Assembly (NCBI GenBank): GCA_012798275.1
Contig: JAAZNO010000296.1
Location: 1 to 6,567, forward strand
DNA from: Chloroflexota bacterium
GTDB taxonomy: Bacteria > Chloroflexota > Anaerolineae > B4-G1 > SLSP01
DNA: 6,567 nt
Reading direction: 5' to 3'
Part shown: in pieces, positions 1 through 5,269 of the stretch
Numbering within the stretch: the stretch's first letter is position 1
Layout: the number at the start of each line of letters is the position of its first letter
Program-made: the position numbers and the translations under genes
Notes under the pieces: model-generated
The model's database searches: none
Seen by the model: the letters and a program-made list of their open reading frames with translations, nothing else
Told to the model about the DNA's origin: nothing

Positions 1-288
1 GTGCACATCAGCGAGATCATGGCGGTGATCCCCGGCGTCGTCTACGCCACGCGCCAGGCGACGTTGGACCTGGCCGGGATCAACAAGACCAGGAAGGCCA
101 TCAAGCGGGCTTTCCTGGCGCAACTGCAAGGGCTGGGCTTCAGCATTGTCGAGGTCCTTTCCACCTGTCCCACCAACTGGAACATGGATCCCTGGGCGGC
201 GATGCAGTGGGCGAAAGAAAACATGATTCCCCAATTCCCGTTGGGGGACACGCGCGTGAGCGATGAAGTCGCCGCGCTGAAGGTATAG
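1..288 (+). CDS. 2-oxoacid:ferredoxin oxidoreductase, beta (TPP-binding) subunit, 3' end only
   Basis: This is the last 95 codons of a gene that begins before the window. The enzyme family (2-oxoglutarate, 2-oxoisovalerate or pyruvate:ferredoxin oxidoreductase) oxidatively decarboxylates a 2-oxoacid to an acyl-CoA in the cytoplasm and passes electrons to ferredoxin. The beta subunit carries thiamine diphosphate. The visible part is the C-terminal portion. It has the run VEVLSTCPTNW (visible residues 50-60) and IPQFPLG (76-82), which closely resemble the ends of KorB/VorB-type beta subunits. The TPP-binding GDG motif and Fe-S ligands would lie upstream and cannot be checked. The TAG stop at 286-288 overlaps the AGGAGG Shine-Dalgarno (287-292) of the next gene, so the two are one operon. 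The substrate cannot be fixed from this fragment; KorB (2-oxoglutarate) or VorB-like are the best guesses. Confidence 0.88.
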   Translation: MHISEIMAVIPGVVYATRQATLDLAGINKTRKAIKRAFLAQLQGLGFSIVEVLSTCPTNWNMDPWAAMQWAKENMIPQFPLGDTRVSDEVAALKV

Positions 289-297
289 GAGGGCGCG

Positions 298-837
298 ATG
301 CGTCACGAAGACATTATCATCTCGGGATTTGGCGGACAGGGAGCGCTCTTCGCGGGGCAGTTGCTGGCGTATGCGGGCCTCACTGAGGGGCTGCAGGTGA
401 CCTGGATTCCCTCTTACGGTCCGGAGATGCGCGGCGGCACGGCCAACTGCACGGTGATCCTGTCGGAGGAGGAGATCGGCGCGCCCATCATTCGGCATCC
501 CACCGCGGCGATTGCCCTCAATCTCCCCTCGATGGACAAGTACGAGCCGCTGGTCAAGCCGGGGGGCGTGCTGGTGGTGAATGCCTCCCTGGTGCCGCGC
601 GCGAGCGTGCGCACGGACCTCCGCGTGGTGGCGTTGCCGGCGAGCGACATCGCCACGGAGCTGGGCAACGTCCGCATGGCGAACCTGGTGGCCCTCGGCG
701 CGTTGCTCAAGGCCACGGGGATCGTCAGCGCGGAGTCGGTGCTCGCGCAGCTGGAGGCGCATCTCTCGGAGCGGCAGCGGCAATGGCTGGAGCCGAACAA
801 AGCGGCGTTGCTCAAGGGGGTGGAGTTCACTCCGTGA
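298..837 (+). CDS. 2-oxoacid:ferredoxin oxidoreductase, gamma subunit (KorC/VorC/PorG family)
   Basis: A complete 179-residue protein, the usual length for a stand-alone gamma subunit. This subunit packs against the alpha and beta subunits of the cytoplasmic 2-oxoacid:ferredoxin oxidoreductase and is thought to help with CoA handling. The N-terminus has a beta strand followed by the glycine-rich loop SGFGGQG (residues 9-15), and then the family hallmark SYGPEMRGGTANC (39-51). Both are typical of the pyruvate/ketoisovalerate oxidoreductase gamma domain. A hydrophobic strand GGVLVVN (89-95) follows. The ATG start is set by AGGAGG at 287-292 with a 5-base spacer, in a 9-base gap after the beta subunit stop. 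The product is therefore co-transcribed with beta, and alpha probably lies further upstream. A strong intrinsic terminator 30 bases after the stop makes this the last gene of the operon. The family is clear; the exact 2-oxoacid is not. Confidence 0.9.
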   Translation: MRHEDIIISGFGGQGALFAGQLLAYAGLTEGLQVTWIPSYGPEMRGGTANCTVILSEEEIGAPIIRHPTAAIALNLPSMDKYEPLVKPGGVLVVNASLVPRASVRTDLRVVALPASDIATELGNVRMANLVALGALLKATGIVSAESVLAQLEAHLSERQRQWLEPNKAALLKGVEFTP

Positions 838-866
838 CTTGACGCGCGGGCACATGGCGGGTCAGG

Positions 867-898
867 AACCCGGCAGTCTGTGGGGCTGCCGGGTTTTT
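867..898 (+). terminator. Intrinsic terminator of the oxidoreductase operon
   Basis: A perfect 10-bp stem pairs AACCCGGCAG (867-876) with CTGCCGGGTT (886-895) around a 9-base loop. Five T (894-898) follow the GC-rich part of the stem. It lies 30 bases after the gamma-subunit stop and is correctly oriented for plus-strand transcripts. On the minus strand the hairpin is followed by TTCCTGACC rather than a T-run, so it probably serves the transporter coming from the right poorly or not at all. Confidence 0.88.
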
Positions 899-951
899 GT
901 TGGCCGTTATGGGGAAGAGGGCCGCCGGGTCATTTTCGGCGCGGCTCGAGC

Positions 952-2181
952 TCAGGCTGTCGACGCCTTTTCATTGTTGTTGACAGGTCCCCGTTGGCGC
1001 GGCAGGCGCAGCACCAGGGGGCTGCACAGGGCCATCACGATCCCGCCGATGATGAAGGGGGTCTGCAGCGAAAACGCCTCCGCGAGCAGGCCGCCGGCGA
1101 AGGCGCCGATGGCGTTTGCCAGCGAGACGGCGGTCGAATCCAGCCCGAAGGCCGTGCCGGCGCGCCCGGGAGGGGCGAGTTTGCCGATATACGTGCTGAG
1201 CGTGGCCAGCGTGCCGCCAATGGCGACTCCCATAAAGACCTGCCAGAGCAGCAACAGCCAGTAATTCGGGGCAATGCCCTGGAGCACCAGAGCGACGCCG
1301 CCCAGCAAGCTGCAGAGCAACAGGATCATTCGTCCGCCGTAGCGATCTGCCATGCGTCCCAGCACTGGCGCGGCGATGGCGCTGCTGACGCCGGACAGGG
1401 TGGCCAGGAGGCCGGAGAAGGTTCCCAGCTGCGTTGAATCCGGCAGGAGTTCCTGCACCAGCAATGGGGTAAACGGCGCGGACAGCTGCACGCCCAGGCG
1501 CAGGGCGAAACGCAGGAAGAGGACCAATGCCAACACGGCGCTGGCGAAAATCAGACCGAAGTCCCGCCGCATTTGTCCCAACAGCCGGAATTCTCCCAGG
1601 TCTTGCGGCCGGGTGAAGTCCTCTTTCACTACCGATAAAATGACCAATCCGGCGACGAGCAGGAAAGCGGAGGTAATCCAGAACACCGTGCGATAGCCGA
1701 ACGCATCGGCGACCATGCCGCCGGCGGAAGGGCCCAGTGACTGCCCCAAGAAGATGGCGACCTGCAATTTGCCCAGCGTCTCGCCTAGCCGATGCTGTGG
1801 CGTGGTGCTCGCGACGAGCGTTGTGGCCGCGGCGACGGTGCCGGTGAGTGCTCCTTGCAGCAACCGCAGGGCTGCCAGCTGTTCTACCCTGGTCACGAAG
1901 CCCATCAGGATGATGATGACGGCGCCACCGAACATGGCCCGTTCCACCATCATCTTGCGCCCAAAACGGTCGCTGAGGCTGCCCCAAACAGGCCCGAAGA
2001 ACGCCATGGCGAACGCCGGCGCGGAGCTGACAATCCCGGTCCATCGCGCGACGGCTTCCCCGCTGGCGCCCAGCGATTGCACGTAGTACGGCAGAATCGG
2101 CTGGAAAGAGCCAAAGCCCATGAGGGCTAACAATTCCGCAATCCACACTCCCCAGAGATTGCGCTGCCAGTTACGTGTCAT
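952..2181 (-). CDS. MFS multidrug efflux transporter, MdtG-like (DHA1 type)
   Basis: A 409-residue inner-membrane protein, the normal size for a 12-helix major facilitator. Hydrophobic segments run through the whole protein, with a more polar central loop around residues 185-208. The MFS motif A GSLSDRFGRK (67-76) lies between helices 2 and 3. A second copy-like motif GRMADRYGGR (275-284) sits in the C-terminal half. GQSLGPSAGG (146-155) in helix 5 matches the antiporter motif C (GP..GG), typical of proton-coupled drug exporters. The N-terminus (NWQRNL) and the overall pattern resemble E. coli MdtG. The likely role is proton-driven export of small toxic compounds, but the substrate is unknown. 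The ATG start is backed by AAGGAG (complement of 2187-2192) 5 bases upstream. The gene converges on the oxidoreductase operon, and I see no good terminator for it on its own strand. Confidence 0.9.
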   Translation of the reverse strand: MTRNWQRNLWGVWIAELLALMGFGSFQPILPYYVQSLGASGEAVARWTGIVSSAPAFAMAFFGPVWGSLSDRFGRKMMVERAMFGGAVIIILMGFVTRVEQLAALRLLQGALTGTVAAATTLVASTTPQHRLGETLGKLQVAIFLGQSLGPSAGGMVADAFGYRTVFWITSAFLLVAGLVILSVVKEDFTRPQDLGEFRLLGQMRRDFGLIFASAVLALVLFLRFALRLGVQLSAPFTPLLVQELLPDSTQLGTFSGLLATLSGVSSAIAAPVLGRMADRYGGRMILLLCSLLGGVALVLQGIAPNYWLLLLWQVFMGVAIGGTLATLSTYIGKLAPPGRAGTAFGLDSTAVSLANAIGAFAGGLLAEAFSLQTPFIIGGIVMALCSPLVLRLPRQRGPVNNNEKASTA

Positions 2182-2202
2182 ATAGGCTCCTTCGCAAATA
2201 GA

Positions 2203-2247
2203 GATCAGCGAGTCAGCAGTCAGCGAATCAGCGAAAAAGCGAAAAAA
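2203..2247. repeat. Degenerate 8-bp tandem repeat (TCAGCGA-type)
   Basis: TCAGC occurs four times, at 2205, 2213, 2220 and 2228, spaced 8, 7 and 8 bases. Two exact tandem copies of GCGAAAAA follow at 2231-2238 and 2239-2246. Together they form about 45 bases of imperfect octamer repeat within the leader of the transporter gene. Read on the minus strand, the transcript would carry runs of U. The function is unknown; slippage-prone low-complexity DNA is the simplest reading. Confidence 0.65.
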
Positions 2248-2261
2248 TCACTTGTGTGACA

Positions 2262-2290
2262 AAGGTACCGCCACTGACTGAAAAACGCAA
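2262..2290 (-). promoter_or_regulatory. Weak candidate promoter for the MFS transporter
   Basis: On the minus strand TTGCGT (complement of 2285-2290) and TACCTT (complement of 2262-2267) are separated by exactly 17 bases. Each box matches the sigma-70 consensus at only 3 of 6 positions. The main support is the spacing, the position about 80 bases before the start codon, and the resemblance of the -35 box to those of two other predicted promoters in the window. Low confidence. Confidence 0.25.
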
Positions 2291-2345
2291 AATTTCCTGG
2301 TGATTGCTGAAGATTGAGAATCAACTTTTGCCCCCTATCCCCTGG

Positions 2346-2389
2346 CCCCTTCTTCCCGCGCTGCGCAGGGGGAAGGGGAAACTTTTTTT
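2346..2389 (+). terminator. Hairpin A plus T-run (terminator-like, plus strand)
   Basis: The C-rich arm 2346-2360 pairs with the G-rich arm 2364-2378. There are 12 Watson-Crick pairs, two G-U pairs and one mismatch (C2357/A2367), with a CTG loop. AAAC and then seven T (2383-2389) follow. The form is that of an intrinsic terminator for plus-strand RNA, but no plus-strand gene ends nearby, so it may just be part of the repeat element. Confidence 0.45.
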
Positions 2390-2391
2390 GT

Positions 2392-2439
2392 GGGGTTTTG
2401 CAGGCGGGCGCAGCCCGCCTGCAAAACCCCTATTTTTTT
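2392..2439 (+). terminator. Hairpin B: perfect 18-bp stem plus T-run (terminator-like, plus strand)
   Basis: GGGGTTTTGCAGGCGGGC (2392-2409) pairs perfectly with 2413-2430 around a three-base GCA loop. TA and seven T (2433-2439) follow. Structurally it is the strongest intrinsic terminator in the window. On the minus strand the hairpin is followed by ACAAAAAAAG, so it would not release the minus-strand transcripts that actually cross this region. It would stop plus-strand (antisense) RNA. Confidence 0.6.
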
Positions 2440-2441
2440 CT

Positions 2442-2477
2442 CCCTTCGCCGACGGCGTACGCGCCGTCGGCGAAGGG
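2442..2477. repeat. Hairpin C: perfect 16-bp inverted repeat
   Basis: CCCTTCGCCGACGGCG (2442-2457) is exactly complementary to 2462-2477 around a four-base TACG loop. No T-run follows on the plus strand (next is CTGGGGGAGGGG). On the minus strand GAGAAAAAAA follows. It is therefore not an intrinsic terminator by itself on either strand, but forms the third stem of the palindromic element. Confidence 0.75.
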
Positions 2478-2645
2478 CTGGGGGAGGGGCAAAAGCTACA
2501 GCTCACAAAGGTTCATCCATCGCCGTCGAGCTACCTGACGCCAGGCTGAACAGTTACCGCGCATTTTCATTCCTGGATGGTGTGCGCCAGCACAGGGCGT
2601 CTTCTCTGAAAATAAACACGTGTCCACCTTCACGCCTTCTCACGT

Positions 2646-3788
2646 TCACTTCCAGTAGGGGGCGTCCCACGTATCCAGCAGCTGCGTCGTGGCGCTGAGC
2701 AGACGCCAGCCGGCATCGGTGTGGACGGTCTCCCAGGTGACTTCCCACAGCCGGCCTATGACGAGCCCCTCTTCATTGTCCCAGGCTGTGACCATGGCGT
2801 TGACTCGCGCCTGCTCCTCGTCGCTCGCGGTGGCGACGCGCTGCACCCCGCTCACGTCCACGCGGAGGGTGCGCGCGAAGCCCAGCGCCCAGTTCTCGTA
2901 AGGCTGCGCCGCGCGGGCCGAATCCGCCAGCAGCGCGTACGCGCCGGGCAGATCGCGGTCGTTCAACGCCAGGTAGAAGGAGATCACGGCGTAATCCGCC
3001 CGGTGGGTGGGATAGTCGTGAGGGCGTTCCAGGAAGTACCAGTCCCAGCGGTCCCACGTCCAGCCGTAGGTCTGCCCGTCCCAGGTGAAGATGACCCGCC
3101 ATGCCAGCTGCGGCGCGCCCGTGTCGCGGTGCCCTTCGACGATTTCCCCGGCGAGATCGCCGTCGCGGTCCTCGAAGGAGACGCCGGCGTCCCCCTGGAA
3201 CGCCCCGACGAGCCGAAAATCGCCGGCGCCTTCGTCCCAAGCATAGAGGTGCAGCAAGGTGAGATTGCGCTCGGCGTGGCCGAAGATGGCGATCTCCGCC
3301 TTGCCATCGGCGTTCACGTCGCGGATTTCGATCTCACAGGTGGGATATTGTCCCAGCCCGTAGTAGGGTTTCCCCGGATCGGGTTTGGCATCCAGGAGCG
3401 TGTGGATGTGCTCATCTCGCAGCACGAAGGCGCTCAGGCGCCCGGCTTCCGGCTGATGGAGGAGCGCCAGCCATTCGGGAAGCCCGTCGTTGGTGAGATC
3501 CTCGTAGCGGAAGCAGAGCAGGGCGGCGTCGCCGACGGCGGCGTGGACCTGCGCCGCGCCGGCGTTGGCGAGCTCCGGCAATGCCCCCGGGTCGGGCGGG
3601 GGGATGGGAGTTGGCGTCGGCGTTGCGGTTGGCGTCGGCGTAGGGAGGGGGGGCGGCGTGGCGGTCGGCGGCGCGAGGGTGGCGGTCGGAGAGGGGGACG
3701 GCAGCGCTGCCGAAGGCGTCAGCAGCGTACAACCTGTCAACAGCAGGGCGAGCAGCGCTCCCAGGGGATGCCGGCGAGTTCCGCTCAT
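2646..3788 (-). CDS. Putative lipoprotein with Pro/Thr linker, FG-GAP/VCBS-like motifs and NTF2-like C-terminal region
   Basis: I start this at the ATG at 3788-3786 because it overlaps the aminotransferase stop as ATGA, and because it puts a classic signal at the N-terminus: positive MSGTRRH, a hydrophobic core, and lipobox LLTGC with Cys20. An ATG 45 bases further up is possible but would bury the signal. The 380-residue product should be lipid-anchored on the outer face of the membrane. Residues 28-66 are a Pro/Thr/Ala linker. Acidic motifs DLTNDG (97-102), DVNADG (157-162) and DRDGD (207-211) resemble the Ca-binding loops of FG-GAP/VCBS repeats. Residues about 262-372 (YAVISFYLALNDRDLPGAYALL onwards) look like an NTF2/SnoaL-type fold, common at the end of such lipoproteins. 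No enzyme active site is evident, so binding or a structural role is likelier. Its tight coupling to an aminotransferase is odd. Specific function unknown. Confidence 0.8.
   Translation of the reverse strand: MSGTRRHPLGALLALLLTGCTLLTPSAALPSPSPTATLAPPTATPPPLPTPTPTATPTPTPIPPPDPGALPELANAGAAQVHAAVGDAALLCFRYEDLTNDGLPEWLALLHQPEAGRLSAFVLRDEHIHTLLDAKPDPGKPYYGLGQYPTCEIEIRDVNADGKAEIAIFGHAERNLTLLHLYAWDEGAGDFRLVGAFQGDAGVSFEDRDGDLAGEIVEGHRDTGAPQLAWRVIFTWDGQTYGWTWDRWDWYFLERPHDYPTHRADYAVISFYLALNDRDLPGAYALLADSARAAQPYENWALGFARTLRVDVSGVQRVATASDEEQARVNAMVTAWDNEEGLVIGRLWEVTWETVHTDAGWRLLSATTQLLDTWDAPYWK
3610..3641. repeat. 14-bp direct repeat inside the Pro/Thr linker coding region
   Basis: GTTGGCGTCGGCGT occurs exactly at 3610-3623 and 3628-3641, an 18-bp period equal to six codons. 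It encodes part of the alternating PTPTAT linker of the lipoprotein. The in-frame period suggests that the linker length can change by slippage without breaking the reading frame. Confidence 0.75.
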
Positions 3789-4975
3789 GCGATTTCGGTG
3801 TGCAGGCTTTGCCCGATCAGCCAGCGTTCCCAACGTTCCATGGCCTCCGTCAACCGCGCCTCTTCCTGGACCAGGGTGATCCGCGCAAACCCCTCGCCGT
3901 GCGCCCCGAAAGCGGCCCCTGGGGTGAGCGAGACGCCCGTCGCTTCAAGCAAGGCAGAGGCGAAGGCGGCGCTCGAAGCAAAGGGCGGGGGCACTTCCAG
4001 CCAGACATAAAAGGTGGCGGCGCTGGGTGTAAACCAGATGTTCATGCGTTGCAGCGCGCGGGTCACGATTTCCCGACGGCGGCGATAGGTCGCCTTGAGA
4101 CCGTCGTACCAGGTCGTCGGCAGGTGCAGCGCTGTCACCGCGGCTTCCTGGATGGGAAGGAAGATGCCGGTATCGGCATTGGTCTTGACCCGCGCCAGGG
4201 CGGCGATGGCGGCGGCGTTGCCCACTGCCATGCCGATGCGCCATCCCGCCATGTTGAAGGTTTTCGACAGCGAGTTGAATTCCACCGCTACTTCTTTCGC
4301 GCCCGGAATCTGCAAGACGCTTGGCGGCGTGACGCCATCCCAGGCGATCTCGCTATAGGCGTGATCGTACACCAGCAGCAGCTGCTGCCGCCGGGCGAAC
4401 GCCACGGCGCGCTCCAGGAAGGCCAGGTCTGCCACAGCGGCGGTGGGGTTGTGAGGATAGTTCAGCCACAGCACTCGCGCCCGCGCCAACACGGCGGCGG
4501 GAATCGCGTCGAGATCGGGCAGAAAGCCATGCTCGCGCTGCAGCGGCAGAGGATAGACTTCCCCCCCAACGAGTCGCGTCGCGGCGCTGTAAGTGGGATA
4601 GCCGGGATCGGGCGTCAGCGCCACCGCGCCGGGATCTATGAAGGCCGTGGGAACGTGATAGAGGCCCTCTTTGGAGCCGATGAGGGCGAGTGTCTCGGTG
4701 CGCGGGTCGAGTTCGACGCCGAAGCGGCGCGCGTAGAATTCGGCGACGGCCTGACGGTAGGCGGGCAGGCCGTAGTAATCGGCGTAGCCATGGGTAGTGG
4801 GGCGGCGGGCCGCCGCTTCCAGGGCCGCGATCACCTCCGGCGACGGCGGGAGATCCGGGCTGCCGATGTCGAGCCGGATGACATCTTGACCCTCGCGGCG
4901 CAAGGTTTCGACGCGCGCGGCGAGCTCCGCAAAAACATACGCCGGCAGCTGTTGGAGTCGTTGTGCAAGTTGCAT
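3785..4975 (-). CDS. PLP-dependent class I/II aminotransferase (AspAT fold; LL-diaminopimelate aminotransferase-like)
   Basis: A complete 396-residue cytoplasmic enzyme of normal family length. It moves an amino group between an amino acid and a 2-oxoacid by a pyridoxal-phosphate ping-pong mechanism. Visible active-site residues are Asn176 in NYPHNPT, Asp204 and Tyr207 in YDHAYSE, the Schiff-base Lys238 in NSLSKTFNMAGWRIG, Arg246 in the same run for the cofactor phosphate, and Arg365 in FARIT for the substrate carboxylate. The N-terminal LDIGSPDLPPSPEVI and TPDPGYPTY (121-129) resemble proteins annotated as DapL-type LL-diaminopimelate or alanine/aspartate aminotransferases. The exact substrate is not provable from sequence. 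The ATG start has AGAGGA (complement of 4979-4984) just upstream. Its stop overlaps the lipoprotein start (ATGA). It is transcribed away from the response regulator, sharing the 4976-5269 control region. Confidence 0.92.
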   Translation of the reverse strand: MQLAQRLQQLPAYVFAELAARVETLRREGQDVIRLDIGSPDLPPSPEVIAALEAAARRPTTHGYADYYGLPAYRQAVAEFYARRFGVELDPRTETLALIGSKEGLYHVPTAFIDPGAVALTPDPGYPTYSAATRLVGGEVYPLPLQREHGFLPDLDAIPAAVLARARVLWLNYPHNPTAAVADLAFLERAVAFARRQQLLLVYDHAYSEIAWDGVTPPSVLQIPGAKEVAVEFNSLSKTFNMAGWRIGMAVGNAAAIAALARVKTNADTGIFLPIQEAAVTALHLPTTWYDGLKATYRRRREIVTRALQRMNIWFTPSAATFYVWLEVPPPFASSAAFASALLEATGVSLTPGAAFGAHGEGFARITLVQEEARLTEAMERWERWLIGQSLHTEIA

Positions 4976-5031
4976 AGATCCTCTGGTGGGGTGCGCAGCA
5001 TTTTCAAACAGTCATTACGCACACGCCGCTA

Positions 5032-5052
5032 CATGGTATGCATGTTACCATG
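5032..5052. promoter_or_regulatory. 21-bp inverted repeat, candidate operator
   Basis: CATGGTA (5032-5038) and its exact complement TACCATG (5046-5052) flank a 7-base spacer. The centre-to-centre spacing of about 14 bp is somewhat longer than one helical turn. It sits 57-77 bases before the aminotransferase start, about where the -35 of that gene would be, and 54 bases before the TATAAT of the regulator. That placement suits a dimeric regulator controlling one or both divergent genes. The binding protein is unknown. Confidence 0.5.
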
Positions 5053-5084
5053 ATTCGCCTAAACTTCCACCGTGGTGGGAGGAA

Positions 5085-5111
5085 TTGCGTTTATGAGGGG
5101 ATGAGTATAAT
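5085..5111 (+). promoter_or_regulatory. Candidate sigma-70-type promoter of the response regulator
   Basis: TATAAT (5106-5111) is a perfect -10 box. The best -35 is TTGCGT (5085-5090) with a short 15-base spacer. Transcription would start near 5118 and leave about 150 bases of untranslated leader before the TTG start at 5270. The weak -35 and short spacing suggest dependence on an activator. Confidence 0.45.
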
Positions 5112-5192
5112 GGGAGTTGCCACACGTGACTGGATCATCGTTGTGCGTTCGGCTCACCAGGGTGTGCTGCTGTTGTGGCCCGCGCTGTTCTT

Positions 5193-5210
5193 ACTGCCTG
5201 CTCACTGCCT
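5193..5210 (+). promoter_or_regulatory. 7-bp direct repeat with 11-bp period, possible OmpR/PhoB-type box
   Basis: ACTGCCT occurs at 5193-5199 and again at 5204-5210, exactly 11 bp apart. OmpR/PhoB-family regulators bind as head-to-tail dimers to direct repeats with this period, and the next gene encodes such a protein. The repeat lies downstream of the TATAAT, so it would act as a roadblock or serve a second, unseen promoter. Suggestive only. Confidence 0.3.
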
Positions 5211-5258
5211 TTTGTTGAGGATGGCTGTAGAGGGAAAAGTCATCCCTGCTCGCCTTGT

Positions 5259-5263
5259 GGGAG
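5259..5263 (+). promoter_or_regulatory. Ribosome-binding site favouring the TTG start at 5270
   Basis: GGGAG (5259-5263) stands 6 bases before TTG at 5270-5272, a normal Shine-Dalgarno spacing. The earlier in-frame TTG at 5255 has no comparable motif upstream, and an in-frame TAG at 5228-5230 rules out anything much longer. No ATG or GTG lies in frame near the N-terminus. Confidence 0.55.
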
Positions 5264-5269
5264 ACGCCG

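Larger units (their letters stand above)
2325..2495. repeat. Nested palindromic intergenic element (three hairpins inside outer inverted arms)
   Basis: The outermost arms are CTTTTGCCCC (2325-2334) and its exact complement GGGGCAAAAG (2486-2495). The match continues imperfectly inward as C-rich sequence on the left (to about 2349) and G-rich sequence on the right (from about 2475). Between them lie three hairpins: an imperfect 15-position stem (2346-2378), a perfect 18-bp stem (2392-2430) and a perfect 16-bp stem (2442-2477). A seven-T run follows each of the first two. No target-site duplication is obvious at the ends. This looks like an interspersed dyad repeat or a MITE-like remnant rather than a gene or a simple terminator. 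It lies between two minus-strand genes, and the T-runs are on the opposite strand. Family identity is unknown to me. Confidence 0.7.
2182..2645. other. 464-base intergenic region rich in repeats and dyads
   Basis: No credible gene lies here. From left to right it holds the transporter ribosome-binding site (2187-2192), a degenerate 8-bp tandem repeat (2203-2247), a weak promoter candidate for the transporter (2262-2290), the nested palindromic element (2325-2495), and about 150 bases (2496-2645) in which I see only short chance dyads. No hairpin followed by a T-run on the minus strand is visible just downstream of the lipoprotein stop, so termination of that operon is unexplained. The open frames in this stretch are translations of palindromes and have no recognisable protein character. 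Confidence 0.7.
4976..5269. other. Divergent control region between aminotransferase and response regulator
   Basis: These 294 bases separate two divergent genes. They contain a 21-bp inverted repeat (5032-5052), a perfect TATAAT (5106-5111) reading toward the regulator, and a pair of 7-bp direct repeats 11 bp apart (5193-5210). For the aminotransferase I see only a weak minus-strand -10-like TAATGA (complement of 5012-5017), with no good -35 where the inverted repeat lies. An open frame crosses the region (5038-5397), but its composition is unlike a protein and it overlaps the regulator, so I do not call it a gene. Confidence 0.6.

Noticed and set aside
581..1264. 227-codon plus-strand frame running from the gamma subunit into the transporter
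   Set aside because: It crosses an intrinsic terminator, overlaps two well-supported genes in other frames, and is Arg/Ser/Trp-rich with no motif.
2248..2259. TCAC-N4-GTGA dyad as a CRP/FNR-type site
   Set aside because: Only four base pairs match, and the half-sites and spacing do not fit the TGTGA-N6-TCACA or TTGAT-N4-ATCAA patterns.
2392..2477. CRISPR-like repeat/spacer arrangement
   Set aside because: The dyads differ from one another in sequence, and there is no series of identical direct repeats with unique spacers.
2304..2549. 81-codon plus-strand open frame across the palindromic element
   Set aside because: The peptide is a translation of the inverted repeats (Pro/Gly/Lys/Phe-rich). 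A stop-free frame is expected from such C- and G-rich arms, and no ribosome-binding site is visible.
2721..4010. 429-codon plus-strand open frame opposite the lipoprotein gene
   Set aside because: It is antisense to a protein with a lipoprotein signal, linker and domain motifs. Its own translation is Arg/Gly/Val-rich without motifs, a typical high-GC shadow frame.
3800..5053. 417-codon plus-strand open frame opposite the aminotransferase
   Set aside because: The minus strand encodes an aminotransferase with every active-site residue in place; this frame is its high-GC shadow.
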